Shown: positions 24,538-32,343 of the stretch, one piece after another
How positions within the stretch are numbered: position 1 is the stretch's first letter
How the letters are laid out: every line of letters starts with the position of its first letter
IMG/VR virus record: IMGVR_UViG_3300050033_000890
Span: 17,819 to 81,818 of that record
Strand: one strand, 5' to 3'
Origin: a virus
Length of the DNA stretch: 64,000 bases
Position numbers and translations under genes: made by a program
The notes under the pieces: generated by a model
Told to the model about the DNA's origin: nothing
The model's input: the letters and a program-made list of their open reading frames with translations, nothing else
Databases searched by the model: none

Positions 24538-27500
24538 TCACTGGTAATCCTCTGGATTCCGGCGAATATCTCTCAGCAAGTCCTCTGTCTGATCTATATC
24601 GGCGCGCACGCGAACATTCGTGTGATTCACATGTCCTGCATGAACGGAGGTTCTGACGTCCGCCTTCTTGTCGTTGGCTGCCAGCATGATCTGTTCCACC
24701 GCACGCCGAAGCTGGTCGGGAGAACGGTCATCGCCGCTGGTCAATTCACGAACAGCTCCATCGATGTAAGGCTTCCGCCACAGGAGGGAAGCCCTGTCGT
24801 CAAAGATGTTGAAGTCGTGTGCATCATACCCCTCCTGCTGGATTATCTTCAGCTCAACATCCTGGTAATCCAAAGCCTCATCAAACGCTTCAGAGCCGTG
24901 CTCAGGGAGAGCGAATCCAGTCCGGGAGAAGAAGTCCGCAATCTCTTTCGAACGCAGCCAGTTGCCGTAGTCGAGGCCGGTGTCAGCCTTCTCGAACTCT
25001 TCAACGTCGGCTTCGTCGTACAGCCGTCCGCCCTCGCCGATCTCCTCGTGATCCTTGCCTTCCGCCTCGGCAATGCGGGACTTTTGCACTGCCCATTGGG
25101 CGGACAAAGCGCGTTGCATCTCTGGAGATGCAACCTTCAGGATATGGGATATCTTGCTCGGATCGGTCTCAGCAAGAAACTCACGGAAGTAGTGGGATTC
25201 ACGAGCGGGAAGGGTGGAAGCAACGAAGGTCGGCGCGGCAAACAGGTTGGCGCCGATCGATGTCCTCTGTCCCTTATTAGTATAGGAGCCTGACGCACGA
25301 CCATCCAGATCGCGCAGGTAGGTCATGACGTCGGCTAGAGTGTTGAGATCCCGGCGTTTCTGAACGTCGCCAGGCAGCACAGTTTGGCCGGTCAGGCGCT
25401 CGACCAGACCGCGGGCATAGGGCATGAGGAAGTCGTGGATCGGGCGCTCCCAACGCCGCATCCTCGTGCCTGCAACCTCGTTGTTGATGTACTGGGCCAG
25501 CGGGGTGCGTTCCTGCCAGAACTTGGTGTGGGCCGGTGAGGGCACATACCTCATCGGATTCAATGCACTGGAATCTCCCTGGAAGGCCAAACCCTCGGCC
25601 ATGCCGCCGATGGCGCGCCCCAGTTTGCCGTGCATGGAACGAGCTTCGGCCCCGCCGAGATCCTCGCGGTACTGGCCGAAGCCTTGATCGATCAGCTCCC
25701 GGTTGACATTCTCTCCATTGGCCAGGATGACAGTTCGAATAGACTCGGCACTGTCCGTAGCTCCTTTGGGAACAACAGCCCGGATCGATGTTCCTTCGGC
25801 CAAATGATCGGCCAGATACTGCTGCATGGCATCACGACGGCGGTCGACTTCGAGGGCCACCTCGCTGCGGGTCATGTCGTTGTTCTCGCCGAGGATCTTC
25901 GCCGACAGGTCTGCCGCGCTCATACCCACGGAAGAGAACTGGAAGCGCCGGCCGGGAAACTCCTTGAGGGTGACGCCCCCTGGAGAAACCTCATCGACGG
26001 TGCCAGAAATCTCATCGACAGGGGCGGTGAAGTGCCTGTCGTTCATCCGGATGATCGATTCCCGGGTCTGCTTCACCCGGTTCATGATCTTCTCGTATTC
26101 GATCTCCAGCTCGGTGTCGCCCTTGGCTTGCTGGGCTACGCGCTGCCTGATGTTGTGGTACTCGCGTGAGTAGGGAGCCACATCGGCCAGGATAGCCATC
26201 TTGTTGATATCGGGATAGTCTTCTGGGTCTACGTCTTTCAGCTCGGGATGGAGCGCCGCGTAGCCGGCGCCGGGCAGGCGGGCAAAGCCCTGATCGACCT
26301 TAATGAAGGGATCGCCGACATGGAAGTTGGTGTAGTAATCATCACCAGGGAGCCAGCTTGCGGCCGTGTTGGGGATCTCGTTGGCCTGAGGAGAGAAGCT
26401 CTCACGCTGGACAAATCGGCGGAAGGGTTCTGTATAGCCAAAGTGTTCTGTGCCTGAGAGGGATGGACCAATGCCGGCGCCCAGCTCCTTCTCGTAGTAG
26501 CGACGGGAGAAGTTGTCGATCTGACGAGATCCTTGATAGTCGACCTCTTTGCCCAGACTGTTGGTGTTGGGAAACAGTCCCTGATAGCCACTCTTGGCGA
26601 TGAAGCCGTAGAGTCCGGTGTACTCGGCGAAGATTGTAGCTTCCTTCTTGAGGGCGTTGCCGATCGAGAATTCATCCTTCGGCAGTGGCGGAGGAAGAGC
26701 CTCCGGACCTTTGGGCTCGATGCGTGTCGAGTAGAGGGTGTACTCCTTGCCATCCCAATCCTCTTCGTGCATTCTGATCGTCGGCTTGACCAGCTTGCCG
26801 ATCGTGGCGCCAAGCAACGGGCCGATGAGCGGCACATTGGTAAATGCCGGCGACGCCACTGGGTACGGGCGGTCCTCGTAGTGCAGTTTTTCGAGGTAAT
26901 ATGGGTCCTTCAGCCAGCGGATGGGGTGCAGGATCGGGTTGTGCTTCCACTTCTCTTCTTCCGATCCGAACATCGAGATGTCTTCCGCGCGGCTCTTGTG
27001 CAGGGCGCTCCAGTGAGGCCGCCATGCCTTGATGCGCGCGCCTTCAAAGGGGGTTGATCCCAGCTCCCACCAGCGTCCACTTCGGATTGGAACCTCGTCC
27101 AATCCGGAATAGACATCGCGCAACTCATTGCCAGTCTTGCGAGAACCAAGCATTTCAGGCAGGAAAGGCAACGCTGCCACCAGACCAATTGCCGCTCCTC
27201 TGCCGGGTGTGCCCAGACCTTTCCAGATCTGAGTCAGGCCTTCGATGGATGCCAGCTTCTTACCGCTGGTGCCGGCCCATGTCCGCAGAGCCCTCACATC
27301 CGGCAGAAGATGTGAGCCTGCTTTTCGAAGATCCTCGGTGGCGAACTGGCCACGCACGACGCGCGAGTAGTGCAGCAGGCCCCCGGCAAAGGCACCGGCC
27401 GCGGGAAGTGCCAGCGGACCGTACTGTGGTCCCGGGACTGTATTCTCGTAGAATTCGGTGACCTTGCGGCCGCCGGGAAGCATGTCTGTCAGATCCGCCC

Positions 27501-28551
27501 GGAGGACGTTGGCCTTGAGGCCGAGATCGATGACCTTGTCGCTGGGATGCCCAAGCTTGTAATCCAGCCAGCCAGCGGCGGTCGCGGCCAGCGCGATCGG
27601 CAGTACGCGCTTGGTGAGCATCTGGTTGACGATGCCACCTTCACCGGCGAAAGGAAGATGGAAGGTCTTGTTCCAGGTGCCTGCCTTGAGACCGAAACCT
27701 GCTTCGGCAAAGAGCCGTTGAGGGCGCTCCACTGCTTCGAGAGATTCAACCTGAAAGCGCGACCAGACGTTGCGAGCTGTCTGCGCAGCTTCCTCACCCA
27801 GATTGCCTTCGACATGAGCCCGGCTGTGGAACGGCCGGAACTTCGGATCAGAAGCATCCTTGGAGGCCTCTCTCCAGGGAGACGCGTTGGTGATGCGCTG
27901 CGAAGATCTGTATGTCTGGAAATTCTCCCACATCCGCTCGCGAAAGTTGGGATTCGTGGACCAATGGAGGGGCGGCTGGTGCAGGTTCTGGCCGAGGCGG
28001 GAAGCAGTGCCGGCGAGACGGCCTTCCGATGGAGTGAACCGAGTCTCGAAGTCGATCCCGTCCCGGCCCACCAGTTTCATGTAGGCAGAGCCAGCGCGCC
28101 GACGGCCCTTGAACAACAAGGGGTTGCCTTCGGTGACCTGCTGGAGGACTTCGAAATCGACGCCTGCAGCTTTGAACTGACGTTGGAATGTCTCGCCGAC
28201 GATGTTGAGCGACCCGTCCAGGTTGGTCAGCATCGACCGTGTGAACTTCAACTCTTCGGGAGTTGTGTAGGAAGAGAGCCGTTCGGTAAACGCGAAGGTC
28301 CGGCCAATGTGGAAGGGAGTCTGATTCTCGAACTTCTGCGCCCAGTTCTGAAGCGTCGGGGCATACTCCGGCACCGTCGCCAGCATCGTCCGATGCGTGG
28401 CATACAAAGCCGTGCCCACAACCCCGACTCCGATCGCTCGGACCCAGGGATTGTAGGCCTCTTCACTTTCCAGTTGAAAGGATTTGTCGGAAGCGAAACG
28501 AGGACGTCCGGCTGTGGTTTCGATCACGGGTTGCGAGGAATCCAAGGGCAC
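24538..28551 (-). CDS. Giant internal/tail protein with SNase-like domain
   Basis: A 1337-aa protein between the chaperone candidates and the polymerase-like protein. It has a hydrophobic segment near residues 40-55 (AIGVGVVGTALYATH) and a second Gly/Ala-rich one near 310-330. It is unusually rich in P, W, Y and R for a tail tape measure. Residues about 845-965 resemble a staphylococcal-nuclease OB fold: YLADHLAEGTSIRAVV then VILANGENVNRELIDQGFG. The usual catalytic Arg/Asp/Glu positions are not evident, so the domain is probably structural or nucleic-acid-binding. The SNase-like reading rests on pattern only. It may be a tape-measure replacement or an ejected cargo protein. Confidence 0.6.
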   Translation of the reverse strand: MPLDSSQPVIETTAGRPRFASDKSFQLESEEAYNPWVRAIGVGVVGTALYATHRTMLATVPEYAPTLQNWAQKFENQTPFHIGRTFAFTERLSSYTTPEELKFTRSMLTNLDGSLNIVGETFQRQFKAAGVDFEVLQQVTEGNPLLFKGRRRAGSAYMKLVGRDGIDFETRFTPSEGRLAGTASRLGQNLHQPPLHWSTNPNFRERMWENFQTYRSSQRITNASPWREASKDASDPKFRPFHSRAHVEGNLGEEAAQTARNVWSRFQVESLEAVERPQRLFAEAGFGLKAGTWNKTFHLPFAGEGGIVNQMLTKRVLPIALAATAAGWLDYKLGHPSDKVIDLGLKANVLRADLTDMLPGGRKVTEFYENTVPGPQYGPLALPAAGAFAGGLLHYSRVVRGQFATEDLRKAGSHLLPDVRALRTWAGTSGKKLASIEGLTQIWKGLGTPGRGAAIGLVAALPFLPEMLGSRKTGNELRDVYSGLDEVPIRSGRWWELGSTPFEGARIKAWRPHWSALHKSRAEDISMFGSEEEKWKHNPILHPIRWLKDPYYLEKLHYEDRPYPVASPAFTNVPLIGPLLGATIGKLVKPTIRMHEEDWDGKEYTLYSTRIEPKGPEALPPPLPKDEFSIGNALKKEATIFAEYTGLYGFIAKSGYQGLFPNTNSLGKEVDYQGSRQIDNFSRRYYEKELGAGIGPSLSGTEHFGYTEPFRRFVQRESFSPQANEIPNTAASWLPGDDYYTNFHVGDPFIKVDQGFARLPGAGYAALHPELKDVDPEDYPDINKMAILADVAPYSREYHNIRQRVAQQAKGDTELEIEYEKIMNRVKQTRESIIRMNDRHFTAPVDEISGTVDEVSPGGVTLKEFPGRRFQFSSVGMSAADLSAKILGENNDMTRSEVALEVDRRRDAMQQYLADHLAEGTSIRAVVPKGATDSAESIRTVILANGENVNRELIDQGFGQYREDLGGAEARSMHGKLGRAIGGMAEGLAFQGDSSALNPMRYVPSPAHTKFWQERTPLAQYINNEVAGTRMRRWERPIHDFLMPYARGLVERLTGQTVLPGDVQKRRDLNTLADVMTYLRDLDGRASGSYTNKGQRTSIGANLFAAPTFVASTLPARESHYFREFLAETDPSKISHILKVASPEMQRALSAQWAVQKSRIAEAEGKDHEEIGEGGRLYDEADVEEFEKADTGLDYGNWLRSKEIADFFSRTGFALPEHGSEAFDEALDYQDVELKIIQQEGYDAHDFNIFDDRASLLWRKPYIDGAVRELTSGDDRSPDQLRRAVEQIMLAANDKKADVRTSVHAGHVNHTNVRVRADIDQTEDLLRDIRRNPEDYQ

Positions 28552-28560
28552 AGCATCCCC

Positions 28561-29136
28561 TTACTTACGGGAGTTGACTACGCGATTGACAACTTTCTGT
28601 TGTGCCGGACTCAGCTCACGCTTGGCAGGCTTCGGAGGGCCTTCAGGGTGACCAGACTTCTTACCAGGATGCTGGGCATCCAGCTTCTCCGGGTCTCCCG
28701 GCTCGAGCTTGCGCCCAGAGACGAACTCGGCGGAGGCGAGACGCTCGAAGAACATCTCCGCATCCCACTGCTCGATCTCCTCGAAGGTGTAACGGAAGAT
28801 CCCGGCGATGATCGACTTGGCGGAGTTCAACCAGCTTGACTTCAGTTCGATGCGCTTCATTTCGAGCGCGCGTTTGACGTCCTTGTATTCTCCGTTGAAC
28901 GGATTAGAGTCCAGCAATGCTCGGGCAATCCATTCGACGAGTCCGGCCGGCGCCTGGTAAACAGGGTCGCCATCCAGAGGAGGGCCATCAAGCACAACTG
29001 CCCGGTATACGTCGCAGTAGACGGAAGCCGGGCAGTCATAATCGAGTTGTCGATCAAACTTCTTGAACTCTGCCCAGGTGAGTGAACGCCACTTCACTTT
29101 ACGGCCGCTCGGCCAACGGGCAAAGAATACCTGCAT
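28561..29136 (-). CDS. Tail assembly chaperone candidate (second)
   Basis: A 191-aa protein starting MQVFFARWPSGRKVKWRSL and ending in a lysine/proline-rich tail (GKKSGHPEGPPKPAKREL). Its place just upstream of the giant tail proteins and just downstream of another small acidic protein is that of tail assembly chaperone pairs. These two genes are separated by eight bases rather than overlapping, so I see no need for a programmed frameshift. The central helix-rich part (EYKDVKRALEMKRIELKSSWL) supports a helical chaperone. Confidence 0.5.
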   Translation of the reverse strand: MQVFFARWPSGRKVKWRSLTWAEFKKFDRQLDYDCPASVYCDVYRAVVLDGPPLDGDPVYQAPAGLVEWIARALLDSNPFNGEYKDVKRALEMKRIELKSSWLNSAKSIIAGIFRYTFEEIEQWDAEMFFERLASAEFVSGRKLEPGDPEKLDAQHPGKKSGHPEGPPKPAKRELSPAQQKVVNRVVNSRK

Positions 29137-29144
29137 GGCGCTCC

Positions 29145-29573
29145 TTACAGATCGGCGCTGAAGCGGTTGATGTCCATCGGGTCCATGTAGTCAGAGAGCT
29201 GATAGATGATCTCTTGCAGCGTCTGGGGAAGGCCGGCGCCCGCCCCCTTCAGTGCGAGATCGGACAGCTTGTGATCGATGGTCGAGCTGGTCCACACGCA
29301 ACAGCGGATCGCCATGAGGATCTGGACCTCGGCTTGCACCTTCTCTGGCGGGATGTTCGGAGGAAGGCTCGCCTGCAGCTGCCCCAGTTCCTGGCCGCCG
29401 ATGGCCCGCAGCACATAAACGCGCTTCCCGTCCGTCGAGTGCCAGATACGGAGGCGCGCGCCTGGCGCCTGCTGCTTCCACTGTTCGATCTGCTCCAGGC
29501 TCGGAGCCTCCGGAAACGTCTGGAGGAACTCGAAAGGGGTGATTTGGGGTTGTTCTTTGATCTGATCGGACAT
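29145..29573 (-). CDS. Tail assembly chaperone candidate (first)
   Basis: A 142-aa acidic helical protein (ITPFEFLQTFPEAPSLEQIEQW, then EIIYQLSDYMDPMDINRF near the end). The N-terminal phrase about a peptide, a word-like ExP-SLEQIEQWK and a C-terminal D-P-M-D-I-N pattern recall tail assembly chaperones of contractile phages. Position between the tube-like genes and the giant tail genes agrees. Assignment rests mainly on context. Confidence 0.5.
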   Translation of the reverse strand: MSDQIKEQPQITPFEFLQTFPEAPSLEQIEQWKQQAPGARLRIWHSTDGKRVYVLRAIGGQELGQLQASLPPNIPPEKVQAEVQILMAIRCCVWTSSTIDHKLSDLALKGAGAGLPQTLQEIIYQLSDYMDPMDINRFSADL

Positions 29574-29600
29574 GAGTCGATGCTCCTAAAGGTTGGTCGG

Positions 29601-30422
29601 TTAGTTTGCAGAGCGGGCAACGAAGCCATAGCAGTCCAGCAGTGTCTGGCCGGATTGGTCGTAAACCTGCTCGTTCGAGATCAGCAGGCAGTTGCGGAGA
29701 ATCCTCTCCACCGTGCGGCCCGCGCCTGTCAGTTCGCAGTGAATGTCGAACGGGATGTTCAGCACAATCGCGTTTGGAGTGTCGCTCTGAACAGTGGCGG
29801 ATTGCTTGGCGGCGTTGATCGCGTCCGGGCCGCCCTGGGCGGCCAGAGACTGGATCTGCTGGCTGATGATGTTCAACTGCGCCTGGTAGCTTGCGGTGGC
29901 AGACGGCGACAAGGCGCCTTGCATGGCGTTGGTGATCTGCTGACTCTGCTGCACCAGAGAAGCGATCTGCGCGCCAGCCTGTCCTGTTGCTGATGCCTGA
30001 ACCGGCTGGGTGTATATCTTCGCGAACTCTTTGAGGACCGTGTACAGGTAGCCCTCAGTCACGAAGTTAATCGCGATCTGCCCTTGTACCAAAAGCCTGC
30101 CGGTCCCAAACGCATCCGCGCTTCGTGAACAATACCCAAACATGGGAATTCGGTTGCCCTGATAGGCAAACTGCAGGTTCACCAGTTCGTCGATGAACAG
30201 GTTGCCGATGTACATCTGGGCCTGTGTGGCGGTGAAATACTTGCCATCCGTCGAGTTGGGATAGATCCACTCGTAGCTGGGAGCAAGCGAGGGGATGACG
30301 ATACCGCCGGGAGTGTTCTGGGCATTCGCTGCAGCCGGAGTGGCCGATCCCGGAGCTGGGGGCTTCTGAACGGCGTTGGAACTTGCCGTTGGCGCCATCG
30401 GACTGCCGGCGATAATCGTCAC
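29601..30422 (-). CDS. Tail-tube-like protein, paralog 3
   Basis: A 273-aa protein with the same block order as the two genes upstream. It has a segment RIPMFGYCSRSADAFGTG, then LLVQGQIAINFVTEGYLY, and near the C-terminus IVLNIPFDIHCELTG followed by VYDQSGQTLLDCYGFVA. In the tube-like protein at 31530 the equivalent blocks are APIYTMGSCDPRAYSRN, GIAGSLVWINFDRHALL, and ILPFDVTLSGANEYG. An Ala/Gln-rich helical insert (residues about 130-205) is unique to this copy. It may form a specialised tube ring, an initiator or a terminator. The start at 30420-30422 is the only good upstream choice. Confidence 0.6.
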   Translation of the reverse strand: MTIIAGSPMAPTASSNAVQKPPAPGSATPAAANAQNTPGGIVIPSLAPSYEWIYPNSTDGKYFTATQAQMYIGNLFIDELVNLQFAYQGNRIPMFGYCSRSADAFGTGRLLVQGQIAINFVTEGYLYTVLKEFAKIYTQPVQASATGQAGAQIASLVQQSQQITNAMQGALSPSATASYQAQLNIISQQIQSLAAQGGPDAINAAKQSATVQSDTPNAIVLNIPFDIHCELTGAGRTVERILRNCLLISNEQVYDQSGQTLLDCYGFVARSAN

Positions 30423-30431
30423 GTCGATTCC

Positions 30432-31442
30432 TTACTGAGCTGCCTGTTGGTTCAGGACCGTGCCCACGGTTCTCTGCGGCGCCGTCACGGTACTCCCGGC
30501 GGCGGCTCCGTAAAGGCTGCTCTTGTTGAGAGGCATCAAGGGCGTGAAGTCCGCGGCAACGTAGGAGATTGTCTGTTCGCTCAACATATCCTGGATGGAG
30601 TAGACGTCACCCGACGTCACAAGCTCGACACCCAGCAACCGCTGAGAGCTGATGTTCCCATACTCATCGGCGAACAGAAGAGTGAGATTGAAGGGAGGAA
30701 GCTGATCCACCTTCATGTAGGTTGTGTCTTTGGAGAGGTCGGATGTGAACGCGCCGGAATTGAGGAAGGCGTAAAGGACGTCCGTGGTGAACTTGGTCAT
30801 CACCAAGGTGCCGGCGATTGTGCGCCGGCCGCGCGCCCAGCCTTTTGGATTGATGTAACCACAGGCCACCGCGGGAGACTTCACACGATGGACGGATACC
30901 GTAATGGTGGTCAGCTCCACAAGCTGCTTTGCCTGGCGCGCAGGCTTGGAAGTCGCCTGCTGGGAGACGCTGTTGGAGTTGGTGGTTGTCGACAGGCCAG
31001 TAGGATTGGTCGTGTTGGTGCCGTCATTGGCCACCTCGATCAGCACCTTCAGGTTCGATCCCGTGTAGGATGCCTCGTGATACAGTCCGTTGCCTGGATT
31101 CAGGTTGTGCTGTTGCGCGGGATTGTTCGCCGGCACAGACGAGGACTTGAGAGCAGAGCTGATCGGGTTGAAGGACGAAATGGGAGGACCGGTGATTCCG
31201 CCGCCGGCAGAAACACTCGATGCCGGATAGTAGTTGCCGTCGCTGCCCAGAACCATTCCTGGCTGGGTGGAATCGGTATAGCTGGTCGATGTTTCCGAGG
31301 CGTTCGGCAGCGCAGGCGCCGGACTGGCGTCGGTCTGGAGACCTCCAGACACAATGGGAGTAGCTTGTGACGAGAAGGACTCGACACCGCTGGTTACCAT
31401 GCTTTGGTCGGGGGAGACGTAACTGATGGGAGGGATGCTCAT
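30432..31442 (-). CDS. Tail-tube-like protein, paralog 2
   Basis: A 336-aa protein if the ATG at 31440-31442 is used; the frame is open 17 codons further. Residues 1-140 are a low-complexity S/T/N/P-rich region. The C-terminal half has the tube-like blocks SPAVACGYINPKGWARGRR, TIAGTLVMTKFTTDVLY, LPPFNLTLLFADEYGN and LLGVELVTSGDVYSIQDML. These align by eye with the neighbour at 31530. The long N-terminal extension suggests an exposed decoration or a ring at one end of the tube. No strong ribosome site was found, so the start is uncertain. Confidence 0.6.
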   Translation of the reverse strand: MSIPPISYVSPDQSMVTSGVESFSSQATPIVSGGLQTDASPAPALPNASETSTSYTDSTQPGMVLGSDGNYYPASSVSAGGGITGPPISSFNPISSALKSSSVPANNPAQQHNLNPGNGLYHEASYTGSNLKVLIEVANDGTNTTNPTGLSTTTNSNSVSQQATSKPARQAKQLVELTTITVSVHRVKSPAVACGYINPKGWARGRRTIAGTLVMTKFTTDVLYAFLNSGAFTSDLSKDTTYMKVDQLPPFNLTLLFADEYGNISSQRLLGVELVTSGDVYSIQDMLSEQTISYVAADFTPLMPLNKSSLYGAAAGSTVTAPQRTVGTVLNQQAAQ

Positions 31443-31529
31443 ATCTGAATAAAAGGGCAGCTTCCAGCATGGCGGAGAAGAATGAAGAGCCAAAGCCAGA
31501 AGCTGCCCAGAGAGCGAAAGGGGAAGCGA

Positions 31530-32225
31530 TTACAGTGTGAAGGATGTGCCGCCGATGCCACTCGCAGACTGGAACGGACTCGGAACGGCCGACATGGGCT
31601 CGACCACGCGGGCAACGAAAGTCGCCTGCATCTCGGTCACGGCATCGTCGATGGAGATGCCCATTCCCTCGTTGAGGATCTCAACGCCGAAGATCTTGGC
31701 CGCGCACATCGCGCCGTACTCATTGGCGCCGCTCAGCGTCACGTCGAAGGGCAGGATCTGATCGGAATACCAAGGCGTCGCCAGTTCGCTGTTGGAGGCG
31801 CTGCTGGTCATGGTCATCTGATCGAGCTGACTGATGGTCGAAGAGATCGAGGGACCTGTGTCCCGAACGACCGAGGACTGGAAGACAGCTGTCCCGTTGG
31901 CCACATTCGAGAACTGAGGCCGGATCTCATCGGCATCGGCCACAAAGGTGCCGAGAGCCATTTGGAAGAGGTTGAGCAGCGCATGGCGATCGAAGTTGAT
32001 CCAGACGAGCGAGCCGGCGATGCCGCGCTTGTTGCGCGAGTATGCACGAGGATCACAAGAACCCATCGTGTAGATTGGTGCCTTTTCACGAGTCACGGAG
32101 TAAGAGATAGCCTGGAGCTCTGCAAACTGGAACTGACCAATCACAGCAGTAATGTCAGCACCAGCAAACGAGTTGTAGGAGCGGCTGATCTCGCTTGCAA
32201 GGACGCCGCCGGGAAGAGAAGACAT
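31530..32225 (-). CDS. Tail tube protein (probable), paralog 1
   Basis: A 231-aa protein directly after the tail sheath gene, the standard place for the tube of a contractile tail. Recognisable blocks are YSVTREKAPIYTMGSCDPRA, KRGIAGSLVWINFDRHALL, LPFDVTLSGANEYGAMCAA and IFGVEILNEGMGISIDDAV. These agree with tube proteins seen in other large phages. The ATG at 32223-32225 follows a GGAG-type site. The two following genes encode longer proteins with the same block order. Confidence 0.65.
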   Translation of the reverse strand: MSSLPGGVLASEISRSYNSFAGADITAVIGQFQFAELQAISYSVTREKAPIYTMGSCDPRAYSRNKRGIAGSLVWINFDRHALLNLFQMALGTFVADADEIRPQFSNVANGTAVFQSSVVRDTGPSISSTISQLDQMTMTSSASNSELATPWYSDQILPFDVTLSGANEYGAMCAAKIFGVEILNEGMGISIDDAVTEMQATFVARVVEPMSAVPSPFQSASGIGGTSFTL

Positions 32226-32272
32226 GTTTACTCCTTGGGAGGATGAAACTCACGTAAGATCGTGAATTGCAG

Positions 32273-32304
32273 CTCCGCGGGGACCAGGGCGATCCCCAGC
32301 GGAG
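32273..32304 (-). terminator. Hairpin after the sheath gene (no U-tract)
   Basis: CTCCGC-GGGGA and TCCCC-A-GCGGAG form a nearly perfect stem between the sheath and tube genes. There is no run of T after it on the minus strand, so it may attenuate or shape processing rather than terminate fully. A second weaker stem (ACCGC/GCGGT) lies at about 32309-32332. Confidence 0.4.
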
Positions 32305-32343
32305 CCAGACCGCGGCAGGTTAGCTGCGGTAGGTGAGGTTGGC

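Noticed and set aside
25268-25284. TCCTATACTAAT sequence inside the 1337-aa gene
   Set aside because: Matches most of the promoter-like core but encodes G-S-Y-T-N in frame, lies mid-gene and has the final G changed; probably chance.
27370-28839. 489-codon open frame on the plus strand
   Set aside because: Antisense to the 1337-aa and a chaperone gene; no ribosome site or domain.
29137-29144. Programmed frameshift between the two chaperone candidates
   Set aside because: The genes are separate, with their own starts and a short gap; no slippery heptamer was seen at the end of the first.
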